From NCBI GenBank assembly GCA_964598695.1, contig CAZRDB010000155.1, positions 1-12,033 on the forward strand: a stretch of DNA of 12,033 bases, written 5' to 3'. How positions within the stretch are numbered: the first letter of the stretch is position 1; every line of letters starts with the position of its first letter. A model generated the notes under the pieces. The model saw only the letters and a list, made by a program, of their open reading frames with translations. It did no database searches and was not told where the DNA came from. Position numbers and translations under genes: made by a program. Source of the DNA: CAZRDB01 sp964598695 (GTDB lineage: Bacteria; Armatimonadota; Zipacnadia; UBA1398). Positions 1-7,745 of the stretch are shown piece after piece.

Positions 1-1
1 C

Positions 2-1237
2 CACCTCCAGCGCGTAGACGTTCTCGCCCGCGACGATGATCATGTCCTTCTTCCGGCCGCGGAGGTAGGTGTAGCCGTCGGCGTCGACCAGCGCGAGGTC
101 GCCGGTGTGGAACCAGCCGTCCCGGACCGACTCCTCGAGCATGCCCTCCTGGCCCCAATAGCCGGGGATGACGTTCTCGCGCGCGAGGCACAGCTCGCCG
201 ACCGTTCCGGCGGCGACCGGCCGGCCCTCCTCATCGACGATCCGCTGGAAGACCTCGGGCAGGGGCTTGCCGATCGACTCCGGGCGCAGGTCGGCGTCCT
301 CGTCGGCCGTGACGTGCGTGTTGCTGATCGACTCGGTGAGGCCGAAGAAGTTGTGGAGCCGGACCCCGGGGAAGACCCGCCGCAGCCGCTCGATGGTTGC
401 GCGGGGCATCGGCGAGCCCGAGTAACCGGCCATGCGTAGTGAGGCCAGATCGCGCTCCGCGAGGTCCTTCCGCGAGGCGACGAGGTGGAAGAGCGAGGGG
501 ACGCCGAGGAAGGTCGAGACGCGATGGCGCTCGATCAGCTCGAGGATCTCGCCGGGGTCGGTCCGCGGCCCGAGCACGAGGGTGCTGCCGAGGTAGACCG
601 AGCTGGGCATCGCCGAGTAGGCGGCCGTGCAGTGGAAGAGCGGGATCACGAGCAGGTGGGTGTCCTCGTGGCGCCAGCCCCACGAGACGACGGCCATGCG
701 GATGTTGAACAGACTCGTGGCCTGCGTCATCATCGCGCCTTTGGGGAGTCCGGTCGTGCCTGAGGTGTGCATGACGATCGCGAGATCGTCGGGCCCCGGC
801 AGTGCCCGCTCGGCCGGCTCGCCCGCGAGCAGCGCCTCCCACTCCGCCCCGCCAAGCGCGATCCGCTCGACGCCTGCCGCGGCAAGCCCCTGCCGCGCCG
901 GCTCCGGGAGGTCCTCGGCCGCGAGCACCAGCCGGCAGCCGGTGTGGGTCACGGCGTGGGCGACCGCCGCGCCGGGCATGCGGAAGTTGACCGGCACGGG
1001 GACCATCCCCGCCCACTGGAGGCCCCAGTAGGCGACGAGGAACTCGAGGCAGTTGGGGCCGGCGACGGCCACGCGGTCGCCCGGCGCGAGGCCTCGGGCC
1101 GCGAGCCCGGCCGCGAGCCGCGCGGCGCACTCGGCGAGCCGGCCGTAGCTGAGGCTCCGCGCGCCGTCGAGGGCCGCGGCCTTCCCGGGGTACTTGGTCG
1201 CACTGTGCACCAGCAGGTCAGACAGGCGCTCGATCAT
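2..1237 (-). CDS. AMP-forming acyl-CoA synthetase (class I adenylate-forming enzyme), 3' end cut by window edge
   Basis: The enzyme would activate a carboxylic acid, probably a fatty or aryl acid, to an acyl-adenylate and then to acyl-CoA in the cytoplasm. Reading the minus strand from ATG at 1237 gives 412 uninterrupted codons beginning MIERLSDLLVHSATKYP. Family motifs appear in order: the ATP/phosphate loop HTSGTTGLPKG (residues 157-167), the adenine-side motif FGLTES (298-303), the HTGD motif (377-380) and the hinge region RGRKKDMIIVAGENVY (about 393-408). Relatives are about 500 residues, so roughly the last 100, including the A10 catalytic lysine, lie beyond base 1. The start is supported by GAGGGAG at 1245-1251, about 7 bases upstream. 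The gene is divergent from the secreted-enzyme cluster and probably not part of it. Substrate cannot be told from this sequence; it could equally be a long-chain, medium-chain or aryl-CoA ligase. Confidence 0.93.
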   Translation of the reverse strand, partial: MIERLSDLLVHSATKYPGKAAALDGARSLSYGRLAECAARLAAGLAARGLAPGDRVAVAGPNCLEFLVAYWGLQWAGMVPVPVNFRMPGAAVAHAVTHTGCRLVLAAEDLPEPARQGLAAAGVERIALGGAEWEALLAGEPAERALPGPDDLAIVMHTSGTTGLPKGAMMTQATSLFNIRMAVVSWGWRHEDTHLLVIPLFHCTAAYSAMPSSVYLGSTLVLGPRTDPGEILELIERHRVSTFLGVPSLFHLVASRKDLAERDLASLRMAGYSGSPMPRATIERLRRVFPGVRLHNFFGLTESISNTHVTADEDADLRPESIGKPLPEVFQRIVDEEGRPVAAGTVGELCLARENVIPGYWGQEGMLEESVRDGWFHTGDLALVDADGYTYLRGRKKDMIIVAGENVYALEV

Positions 1238-1403
1238 CGGGCATCTCCCTCGCGCGTTGTGAGAGGGATACGGGTTCGCCACCGCGTAGTAGGATTCCGC
1301 CTCCCGGCGCTCCTGAGGATCGCCGCGGGTGTTCGGGGGCGAGCCCCTCGGGCGGGACGTCGAGCGGAGCCCCCCGGGGAAGGCGCAACAAGGAGGGTTT
1401 CTC
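1238..1403. promoter_or_regulatory. Divergent intergenic region between acyl-CoA synthetase and secreted-enzyme cluster
   Basis: This 166-base gap must hold promoters for both divergent genes. No convincing -35/-10 pair is visible. A weak TAGGAT lies at 1290-1295 without a good -35 partner. A small hairpin, GGGGC-GA-GCCCC, lies at 1336-1347, and CCCCGGGG at 1372-1379 sits just before the ribosome binding site of the plus-strand gene. Either could structure the leader mRNA. Region inferred from gene arrangement; no specific site is proven. Confidence 0.4.
1391..1396 (+). promoter_or_regulatory. Shine-Dalgarno site that sets the GTG start at 1404
   Basis: AGGAGG lies 7 bases before GTG 1404. 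The frame stays open further upstream to an ATG-like reading at 1329, but only the GTG at 1404 has this site and begins directly with a signal peptide. Confidence 0.85.
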
Positions 1404-3050
1404 GTGCGACTGCGGTTCTCACTCGGGATGGTTGCGGGGCTGTGCCTCTGCACGGCGGCGCTCGCGCACGGCGGCAAGAACGCCACGCTCACGGACGCCG
1501 AGCTGTACGACCACATCTACGGCGGCTGGCTCGGCCAGGCGATCGGCGTCACGCTCGGCGGCCCGTGGGAGTTCCGCGTGCCGTGGCCGGCGCCGGAGAT
1601 CTCCTACTACCAGGACCTGCCCGAGGCCTGCTCGGACCAGGACGACATCTACGTCGAGCTGGTCTCCCTGCTCGCGCTCGAGCAGAAGGGGCCGGCCTTC
1701 ACCTGCAAGGACATCGGCGCCCTGTGGCCCACCTACTTCCGGCCCGAGATCATCTGGGCCGCGAACCGGGCCGCGTACGAGAACATCGTGAACGGCGTCA
1801 CGCCGCCCGAGTCCGGCCATCCGGCCTGGAACGACTCGTGGGACGCGATCGACGCGCAGATCGAGGCCGACGTCTTCGGGCTCGCGTGCCCCGCCATGGT
1901 CAACGTCGCCGCGCGCGCCGGCCTCGAGGGCTCCCATGTGACCAACTGGGGCCGTGGCTCGCACGGAGCGGTCTTCGTCGCGGCGTGCTATGCCGCGGCC
2001 TTCACCGAGACCGACATCGACTGCGTCGTGCGCGACGCGCTCGCGACGATCCCGCCGGAGTCGGAGTACGCGACGATGGTCCGGCTGATCCGGAGCTGGC
2101 GTCGGGCCGGCGTGACGTGGCAGGAGGCGCGCGAGCGGCTGAGCCGGGTCTACGAGCCGCAGCATGCGGCGATCTCGGCGATGATCAACTCCGGCGCCGT
2201 GGTGATCGCGCTACTGTGGGGCGAGGGCGACTTCGAGCGGACGATCCAGATCGGCACGATGTGCGGCTGGGACTCCGACTGCAATCCCTCAACCGCCGGG
2301 GGCATCGTCGGCTGCATGATCGGCGCCTCGCGGATCCCGCCCCGCTGGCGTGACCCGATCGGAGACCGCTACCTCAACCGGTGGGCCATGCCGGCTCTCG
2401 GCAAGGACGAATTCACCTTCACCGAGCTGGCCGAGCGGACGCGGAAGGTCGCCGAGCGCTTCCTCCGTGCCCACGGCGCGACCGTCTCGGAGTCGGCCAC
2501 CGGCGAGCGAGCGTGGGTGATCCCGCTCGAAGCCCCGAGGCCGGTGCCGGCCGAGGAGGCGAGCCCCGCGCAGATCGCGCAGTGGCGGATGGGGCGGTAT
2601 GCCAAGCTCGCGAGCCGGTTCATGCCCGGGTGGACCCTGACCGACTGCGGCACCGACATGGGCCCCGGCCTGCGGCCGTACCTCGGTCGCGAGCGTGTGC
2701 TGATGACCCACCCGTGGGACCGTCAGACCAGCGCGAAGCTCTCCTGCACCGTCCGCCGGGCGGGCGCCGGACCGGCCGCGCTGACCCTGACGGTCTCTTC
2801 CTACGACGGCGATGTGGCGAGCGCGAACTGGCTGCTCCGGGTCCGCGCCGGCGACCAGATCCTGCTCGAGCAGCCGATCGACCGGATCGACGGCAAGCCC
2901 CAGTGGCAGACCTTCGTAGTCGACCTGACGCGGCCGCTCGCGCAGGACGACGAACTGACGTTGACTGTGGAGAACGTACCGACCGACTGGTCGTTCGAGG
3001 CCGGCTACTTCGCCGACCTGAGGGTGACGGGGGCGGAGGTCGTGCGGTAG
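1404..3050 (+). CDS. Secreted ADP-ribosylglycohydrolase-family protein with C-terminal beta-sandwich domain
   Basis: 548 residues from GTG. The N-terminus MRLRFSLGMVAGLCLCTAALA is a typical signal peptide with probable cleavage after A21, so the protein is exported. Residues about 30-350 carry the ADP-ribosylglycohydrolase (PF03747-type) fold: the GGWLGQAIGVTLGG start (40-53), the acidic metal motif SDQDD (77-81), WGRGSHGA (182-189) and the second metal motif GWDSDCN (288-294) followed by a glycine-rich helix. Known family members use two Mg ions to remove ADP-ribose from proteins or cleave related N-/O-glycosidic bonds. An exported copy is unlikely to act on cytoplasmic ADP-ribosylated proteins. 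Residues about 405-548 look like a beta-sandwich, perhaps carbohydrate-binding (alternating strands; ends in SFEAGYFADLRVTG). The gene is followed after 53 bases by a secreted beta-helix protein in the same direction, suggesting joint expression and a role on extracellular glycans or nucleosides. The substrate is unknown. Fold assignment is firm, function is inferred. Confidence 0.9.
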   Translation: MRLRFSLGMVAGLCLCTAALAHGGKNATLTDAELYDHIYGGWLGQAIGVTLGGPWEFRVPWPAPEISYYQDLPEACSDQDDIYVELVSLLALEQKGPAFTCKDIGALWPTYFRPEIIWAANRAAYENIVNGVTPPESGHPAWNDSWDAIDAQIEADVFGLACPAMVNVAARAGLEGSHVTNWGRGSHGAVFVAACYAAAFTETDIDCVVRDALATIPPESEYATMVRLIRSWRRAGVTWQEARERLSRVYEPQHAAISAMINSGAVVIALLWGEGDFERTIQIGTMCGWDSDCNPSTAGGIVGCMIGASRIPPRWRDPIGDRYLNRWAMPALGKDEFTFTELAERTRKVAERFLRAHGATVSESATGERAWVIPLEAPRPVPAEEASPAQIAQWRMGRYAKLASRFMPGWTLTDCGTDMGPGLRPYLGRERVLMTHPWDRQTSAKLSCTVRRAGAGPAALTLTVSSYDGDVASANWLLRVRAGDQILLEQPIDRIDGKPQWQTFVVDLTRPLAQDDELTLTVENVPTDWSFEAGYFADLRVTGAEVVR

Positions 3051-3090
3051 GAGCGGGCCGGGCAACTCCCCGGGTGGCATGGGGGATCGG

Positions 3091-3096
3091 AAGGAG
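3091..3096 (+). promoter_or_regulatory. Shine-Dalgarno site that sets the ATG start at 3104
   Basis: AAGGAG (within GGAAGGAG, 3089-3096) lies 7 bases before ATG 3104. The same frame is open upstream as far as 2381, overlapping the previous gene, but that part is a shadow. This site plus the signal peptide at 3104 fix the real start. Confidence 0.85.
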
Positions 3097-3103
3097 CCTG
3101 TCG

Positions 3104-6100
3104 ATGGACCGTCTGTCGCTCTCTCCCGCGGCGCTGGCCGCGCTTCTCTGGGGGGTATGCTCGATGGCCTTCGCCGCACCCACGCCCGTGTTGCTCGAGA
3201 CCCGGTTCCCGACCGATGACCACGTGATCGCCTCGGCCGTCCTGGAGCCGGGCGCTGAGAAGGCCGATGCCGCGCCCGCGATCCAGGCCGCCATCGACGA
3301 GCTGAAGGCCGCCGGCGGCGGGGTCGTCTTCCTCCGGCCGGGCCGGTACCTGCTCGCCACTCCCCTCGTCGTCCGCGAGAGCGTGACGGTGCGGGGCGAC
3401 TCGCCCGACCCCCGCGCCAACCGCGTCGCCGAGGGCACGCTCCTCATGCCCACCGCGCACCGCGGGACGATCGACGGCCCGGCCGCGATCACGCTCGAGC
3501 GCGGCTCCGGCATCCGCGATCTCGGGGTGTGGTACCCCGAGCAGCGGGTCGAGGAGATCGTCCCGTACCCGTGGACGATCCACACCTCGACCGAAGTCGG
3601 CGGCGACAACTACACCGTCGAGAACGTCACCCTCGTCAACGCCTACCTCGGGATCGGCGTCGGGCCGGAGTGGAACGAGCTGCACACCGTCCGCAACGTC
3701 TATGGGACGGCGCTCCAGCTCGGAGCCTTCGTCGACACCACCACCGACATCGGCCGCCTCTCCCGCGTGCGTTTCTCGCCCCAGTGCTGGGAGGACTCCG
3801 GCCTGCCGGGCGCGCCGACGACGCCGGAGCAGCGGGGCCTTCTCCGCGAGCGCCTGCTGCGCGAGGCCGTCGCCTACGAGATCGGCCGGAGCGACTGGGA
3901 GTACCTCTACCGCGTCGAGGCCGAGGGCTACGGCACGGGTATGCTCTTCCGCGGCGGCGCGCAGGGGACCACCAACGCGCAGACCTTCGCCCCCATGCTC
4001 GAAGGCTGCCGCGTGGGGATCGAGCTGCGCGAGCTGAACGGCGTCGGGCTGATGGTCACCGGCGGCCGGATCCAGTCCACGGTCACGGGCGTGCTCGGCC
4101 TCGAGAGCCTGCGGGGGACCTGCGTGCAGTTCCAGGCCTGTGAGATCGGCTCGCGCGAGGGCGACTGCGTCCACAACGCCGGCGCCTCGACCTTCACCTT
4201 CCAGAACTGCGCCTTCCAGGGCTGGGCCGGAGCGGCGATCCGGATGGACCGCGGCGCGCTCGGCGCGATCGACTGCACCTTCGGTGGCCCCGCCTCCGCC
4301 GTGGTCCTCGGCGAGTCCGTCGGGCTCGCTCGGATCCTCGGCTCGGGCCTCACGCCCGACCGCGTGGCCGCGTCGTGCGATCCCCGCGCGCTGATGCTCT
4401 CCCGCGAGCCGCTTGGCACGCCCAAGGCCGACACCTCCCCCGCGCCCGTCGTCCCGACGCCACATCCGGCGCGGCGCGCGCTGTTCGTGGTCACCGACCA
4501 CGGCGCAAGCCCCGACGCGGCCGACAACACCGGGGCCTTCCAGGCGGCGCTCGACGCGGCAGGGGAGGCCGGCGGCGGGACGGTCTACGTCCCGGCCGGC
4601 TACTACACGCTCGCGGGAACGTTGCGGGTGCCCACGGGCGTCGAGCTGCGCGGCATCTTCGACGTCCCTCACCACACGATCTCCGCGGGCTCGGTGCTCC
4701 GGACGACGGCCGGGCGGGGCGAGGAGGACGGCACGCCGTTTCTCCAGCTCGCGGAGGGCTCGGGCGCTCGCGGTCTCACGATCTGGTACCCGGAGCAGGA
4801 CCCCGGCCAGGTGCAGCCCTACCCCTGGGCGATCCGCGGTCTCGGCCCCCGGTGCTGGGTGGTCGATGTGACCATCGGCAACGGCTACCAGGGCGTCGAC
4901 TTCGCCACCAACCCGAGCGACGGCCACCTCGTGCGGTATCTCGCGGGAGGCTTCCTGAAGCGGGGCCTGTTCGTGAGCAAGGCCTCGTCGGGCGTCCTCG
5001 AGGATGTCATGTACAACCCGCACTACATGGCCCGGCTCCCCCAGGCGCTGGCGCAAGGCCCCTGGGCGCAGGTCGACTTCGACCGCGTGATCCGGACCCA
5101 GCGCGAGAACCTGTGGGGGATCGCGCTCGGAAGCTGCGCCGATGAGTATCTCTGCGGGACCTTTCTCTACGCCGCCTACGCCGGCCTCGCGCTGTACGAC
5201 GACAACGGCGGCCCGAACGCCCGGATCATCGGCCATGGGACCGACACCGGCAGTTGCGGGGTGCTGGTCCAGGCCACCGGCGGCCGGGGTGTCGACTTCC
5301 TCAACGCACAGCTCGTGCCGCTGAGCCACGTCGCACGGGGCGCGGTGGTCACCGACCCGAGCTTCAGCGGCCGCGTGCGGTTCTTCAACACGCAGGTCTG
5401 GGCGGGCGACACGACGGCGGCGCTGGACGGGCCGGGCGAGGTGCTGCTCCAGCAGATGAACACCCTCACGGGACCGGTGCGCGTCCGCGCCGGCGCCTGC
5501 GATCTCACGAACGCCACCTTCGCCCAGGGGCCGCGGCCCCATGTTGAGGTCGGCGCGGCGGCCACGAGCGCCAGCCTGACCGGGAACCTCACACGCGGCC
5601 TGCTCACGGTCGACAACGGGGCGGGCGAGCGGACCCGACAGCTCGGCAACGCGACGCCGGCCCTGCGGCGGCTCGACCCCAACGCGACGTACCGCCTCGC
5701 GACGAGCTGGGAACCGGGCGAGCCGACGGGCGCCGATGACGTCATCGCCGATCCGGGCGGCGGGATCCGCAGTGTCAGTGCGGCCACCTGCCGCGTCGAG
5801 GAGGGCCCGGCCCGCACCGGCAGCCGCTCGCTGCACCTTGGGGGCAATGCCGACGACCCGGCCTACTCCTTCGTCTACTTCCGCGTGCTCGAGGCGCCGG
5901 TCGCGCTCACGGCCGATTCGGAGCTGCGGTACTGGATCCGGCCCGAGAACGAACTGGGCCGCTACGTCGGGATCGATCTGATCCTCGCCGGGGGCGGGAC
6001 CCTCCGGCAGGCGCCGGGTGGGGTGCATCCGGGCGCGGGCAAGGGGCCGGTCGGCGAGTGGAGCGAGGTTGTCGTGCCCCTCGGCGCGCTCGAGGGCCGG

Positions 6101-6454
6101 TGGGTCGAGGCCGTGATGCTCGCCTACGACAGCCGCGCGGGCGGCGGACCCTTCGAGACCCGCATCGACGACCTCTCCATCGGACTCCCCGAGGGCGTCG
6201 GAGCGGCGCGGGTCACGGCGAGGCCGCCGGCCGGCTTCGTCGAAGCGCCGACCGCGGTCGTGCTCGAGTGCCCGGAGGCGACCCGGATCCGCTACACGCT
6301 CGACGGGTCGGAGCCCGACGCCTCCTCACCCGTGTACGAGGGCCCCGTCGCTCTCCCGGCGGGCCGCGCGAGCGAGCTGCGCTGCTACGCGGAGGACGCC
6401 GACGGCAGGCGGATGGGCCCGACGACGGTGGGCCTGTGGGAGGTCGGTCGGTAG
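3104..6454 (+). CDS. Secreted protein with two tandem pectate-lyase-type beta-helices, a beta-sandwich and a chitobiase C-terminal domain
   Basis: 1116 residues. The start has a signal peptide (MDRLSLSPAALAALLWGVCSMAFA, cleavage near 24-25). Two Pectate_lyase_3-like right-handed beta-helices follow, about residues 50-435 and 460-880, joined by a Pro/Ala-rich linker. Each begins with a helix-plus-GGG element (AIQAAIDELKAAGGG at 59; AFQAALDAAGEAGGG at 478), and each has the same WYPEQ...PYPW motif (W143 and W561). Second-copy offset is about 418 residues, which indicates an internal duplication. Residues about 900-1030 resemble a jelly-roll carbohydrate-binding or concanavalin-like domain ending IDDLSIGLP. 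Residues 1037-1112 match the chitobiase/beta-hexosaminidase C-terminal domain (YTLDGSEPDASSPVYEG). The family includes polygalacturonases, pectate lyases, epimerases and phage tailspikes; no catalytic residues can be assigned by eye, so lyase, hydrolase or pure binding roles all remain possible. It likely acts outside the cell on a plant- or algal-type polysaccharide. Confidence 0.93.
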   Translation: MDRLSLSPAALAALLWGVCSMAFAAPTPVLLETRFPTDDHVIASAVLEPGAEKADAAPAIQAAIDELKAAGGGVVFLRPGRYLLATPLVVRESVTVRGDSPDPRANRVAEGTLLMPTAHRGTIDGPAAITLERGSGIRDLGVWYPEQRVEEIVPYPWTIHTSTEVGGDNYTVENVTLVNAYLGIGVGPEWNELHTVRNVYGTALQLGAFVDTTTDIGRLSRVRFSPQCWEDSGLPGAPTTPEQRGLLRERLLREAVAYEIGRSDWEYLYRVEAEGYGTGMLFRGGAQGTTNAQTFAPMLEGCRVGIELRELNGVGLMVTGGRIQSTVTGVLGLESLRGTCVQFQACEIGSREGDCVHNAGASTFTFQNCAFQGWAGAAIRMDRGALGAIDCTFGGPASAVVLGESVGLARILGSGLTPDRVAASCDPRALMLSREPLGTPKADTSPAPVVPTPHPARRALFVVTDHGASPDAADNTGAFQAALDAAGEAGGGTVYVPAGYYTLAGTLRVPTGVELRGIFDVPHHTISAGSVLRTTAGRGEEDGTPFLQLAEGSGARGLTIWYPEQDPGQVQPYPWAIRGLGPRCWVVDVTIGNGYQGVDFATNPSDGHLVRYLAGGFLKRGLFVSKASSGVLEDVMYNPHYMARLPQALAQGPWAQVDFDRVIRTQRENLWGIALGSCADEYLCGTFLYAAYAGLALYDDNGGPNARIIGHGTDTGSCGVLVQATGGRGVDFLNAQLVPLSHVARGAVVTDPSFSGRVRFFNTQVWAGDTTAALDGPGEVLLQQMNTLTGPVRVRAGACDLTNATFAQGPRPHVEVGAAATSASLTGNLTRGLLTVDNGAGERTRQLGNATPALRRLDPNATYRLATSWEPGEPTGADDVIADPGGGIRSVSAATCRVEEGPARTGSRSLHLGGNADDPAYSFVYFRVLEAPVALTADSELRYWIRPENELGRYVGIDLILAGGGTLRQAPGGVHPGAGKGPVGEWSEVVVPLGALEGRWVEAVMLAYDSRAGGGPFETRIDDLSIGLPEGVGAARVTARPPAGFVEAPTAVVLECPEATRIRYTLDGSEPDASSPVYEGPVALPAGRASELRCYAEDADGRRMGPTTVGLWEVGR

Positions 6455-6498
6455 CGGTCACGAGGCCCGGCAGCGCACCAGAGCGAAAAGCGACAACC

Positions 6499-6519
6499 TG
6501 CGGAGGCTGCACCTCCGCA
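6499..6519 (+). terminator. Hairpin downstream of the beta-helix gene, possible terminator or attenuator
   Basis: TGCGGAGG (6499-6506), loop CTGCA, CCTCCGCA (6512-6519) form a perfect 8-bp stem 45 bases after the stop at 6454. No T-run follows, so it is not a classical intrinsic terminator. It may protect the 3' end of the message or pause polymerase. Confidence 0.4.
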
Positions 6520-6640
6520 CCACCCTAGGCGGTTGCCGTCGGGGCCGAAGCCCGCAGGCCGCAGCGAGCCGCACGCGCCCCCGTCCGGCCTCGCACAGGG
6601 GATCGCACCTGTCGCGCGGAACAACTCGGCAAGACCACCC

Positions 6641-6647
6641 GAGGGAG
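6641..6647 (+). promoter_or_regulatory. Shine-Dalgarno site for the mutarotase-like gene
   Basis: GAGGGAG ends 9 bases before ATG 6657. It resembles the GAGGGAG used by the acyl-CoA synthetase and supports the chosen start. Confidence 0.7.
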
Positions 6648-6656
6648 CCTTGCCCG

Positions 6657-7745
6657 ATGCTTGGGAGAAACGCCCGCAACGCGGGCTGCCGCGTCAGCGA
6701 TGAGTGGACCTACCGGGGCCTGCGGACGCTCGTGATGGAGAACGACCTTCTCCGCGTGGTCGTGCTGCTCGACCAGGGCTCCGATATCCTGAGCTTCGAG
6801 TACAAGCCGCTCGGCCTCGACCTGCTCTGGAAGAACCCGAACGGGGGCGTGCTGCCGGCCGGCCTGCACATCGCCTCGCGGGCCCTCACCGAGGGCAGCT
6901 TCGCCGACTTCTACCAGGGCGGCTGGCAAGAGTGCTTCCCCAACGGCGGCCGGGTCTGCGAGTACCGCGGGACCGAGTTCGGGCTCCACGGCGAGGTCTA
7001 CGGTCTCCCCTGGACCTGCGAGATCCTCGAGGACACGGCACGCGCGGTGGCGGTGAAGCTCTCCGTGCGGACCCGTCGGACCCCCTTCCTGCTCGAGAAG
7101 ACGCTCCGGATGGAGTACGACTCCTCGGCGCTCACGATCGAGGAGTCGCTTCACAACGAGAGCCGATGCGCGCTGGACTACATGTGGGGTCACCACCCGG
7201 CCTTCGGCGAGCCGTTCCTCTCCGGCGCCTGCGTCATCACGACCGGCGCGCGGGTGGCGAACCTCGACGAGGGCGGCAGCGCCGAGAGCCGGTTCGCGCC
7301 CCCGCTGCGCGCGACGCTGCCGATGGTCGTCGATCGCGGCGGGCGGCCGGTTGATCTGCTCTCGGTCCCGGGCCGGGAGGAGACCGTGAGCGACATGTTC
7401 TACCTCACCGAACTCGAGGAGGGCTTCTACGCGCTCACGAACACCGACTACGGGGTGGGCTTCGCGATGGAGTTCGATCCGGCGCTGTTCCGCTGCATCT
7501 GGCTCTGGATCGCGTGCAACGCGCCCACCGGCGCGCCCTTCTACGGCCGCTCCTACACCGTCGCACTGGAGCCGTTCACCTCGTGGCCCGCGATCCTCAC
7601 GAACGCCATCGCCCATGGCACCGCGGCGCGGATCGGCCCCGAGGAGACCGTGACCACGCGACTGCGGGCCGGCGCGTTCCGGGCCGAGGCGCCCCCGCTC
7701 ACGCGGGCCGAGCTGGACTACTCGGCGGGCGGTGGTGACCTGTGA
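6657..7745 (+). CDS. Aldose 1-epimerase-like (galactose mutarotase superfamily) protein
   Basis: 362 residues, no signal peptide, so probably cytoplasmic. The sequence has the layout of the galactose-mutarotase superfamily: a beta-rich protein with FYQGGWQECFPNGG (85-98), GLHGEV (109-114), GHHPAFGEP (178-186) and a late LEPFTSW (304-310). In mutarotases two His and one Glu carry the proton transfer; H111, H179/H180 and E305 sit where those residues are expected, although this matching is by eye. The family interconverts alpha and beta anomers of free sugars or acts on related sugar rings. The neighbourhood of a beta-helix enzyme and a rhamnosidase suggests a pectin- or rhamnose-derived sugar, but the substrate is not shown. 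The stop overlaps the next gene's GTG start (GTGA at 7742-7745), so the two are translationally coupled. It is more distant than a textbook GalM and would be called a DUF4432-like or epimerase-superfamily protein. Confidence 0.85.
   Translation: MLGRNARNAGCRVSDEWTYRGLRTLVMENDLLRVVVLLDQGSDILSFEYKPLGLDLLWKNPNGGVLPAGLHIASRALTEGSFADFYQGGWQECFPNGGRVCEYRGTEFGLHGEVYGLPWTCEILEDTARAVAVKLSVRTRRTPFLLEKTLRMEYDSSALTIEESLHNESRCALDYMWGHHPAFGEPFLSGACVITTGARVANLDEGGSAESRFAPPLRATLPMVVDRGGRPVDLLSVPGREETVSDMFYLTELEEGFYALTNTDYGVGFAMEFDPALFRCIWLWIACNAPTGAPFYGRSYTVALEPFTSWPAILTNAIAHGTAARIGPEETVTTRLRAGAFRAEAPPLTRAELDYSAGGGDL

Larger units (their letters stand above)
6455..6656. other. Intergenic leader with hairpins before the mutarotase-like gene
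   Basis: This 202-base gap separates the beta-helix gene from the aldose-epimerase-like gene. It holds an 8-bp-stem hairpin at 6499-6519 and a small GGGC-CGAA-GCCC hairpin at 6542-6553. No coding frame with a plausible start is seen. A promoter for the downstream pair could lie here, but no clear -35/-10 pair is visible. Confidence 0.4.

Noticed and set aside
231..1130. Minus-strand frame of 299 codons in the synthetase region
   Set aside because: It is in a different frame from the one with the ATP loop, FGLTES and HTGD motifs, and its product is Arg/Gly-rich.
1258..1295. Sigma-70-like promoter (TTGTGA with TAGTAG or TAGGAT)
   Set aside because: Spacing between the hexamers is far from 17 bases for every pairing, so it is not supported.
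1329..1403. Upstream extension of the ADP-ribosylglycohydrolase frame
   Set aside because: It would place 25 charged residues before the signal peptide and lacks a ribosome site; GTG 1404 has AGGAGG 7 bases before it.
767..2353. Plus-strand frame of 528 codons running across the acyl-CoA synthetase and into the next gene
   Set aside because: It runs antisense to a synthetase with clear motifs and out of frame through the ADP-ribosylglycohydrolase gene; its product is Arg-rich low-complexity.
2381..3103. Upstream extension of the beta-helix frame
   Set aside because: This part overlaps the previous gene out of frame and is Arg-rich; the start at 3104 has AAGGAG and a signal peptide.
3005..6028. 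Open minus-strand frame of 1007 codons antisense to the beta-helix gene
   Set aside because: The plus frame has signal peptide, ribosome site and recognisable domains. The antisense protein is Arg/Ala/Gly/His-rich without domain motifs, as expected from high third-position GC.
6525..7616. Minus-strand frame of 363 codons antisense to the mutarotase-like gene
   Set aside because: It has no motifs; the plus frame shows the HGE, GHHPAFGEP and LEPF elements and a good ribosome site.
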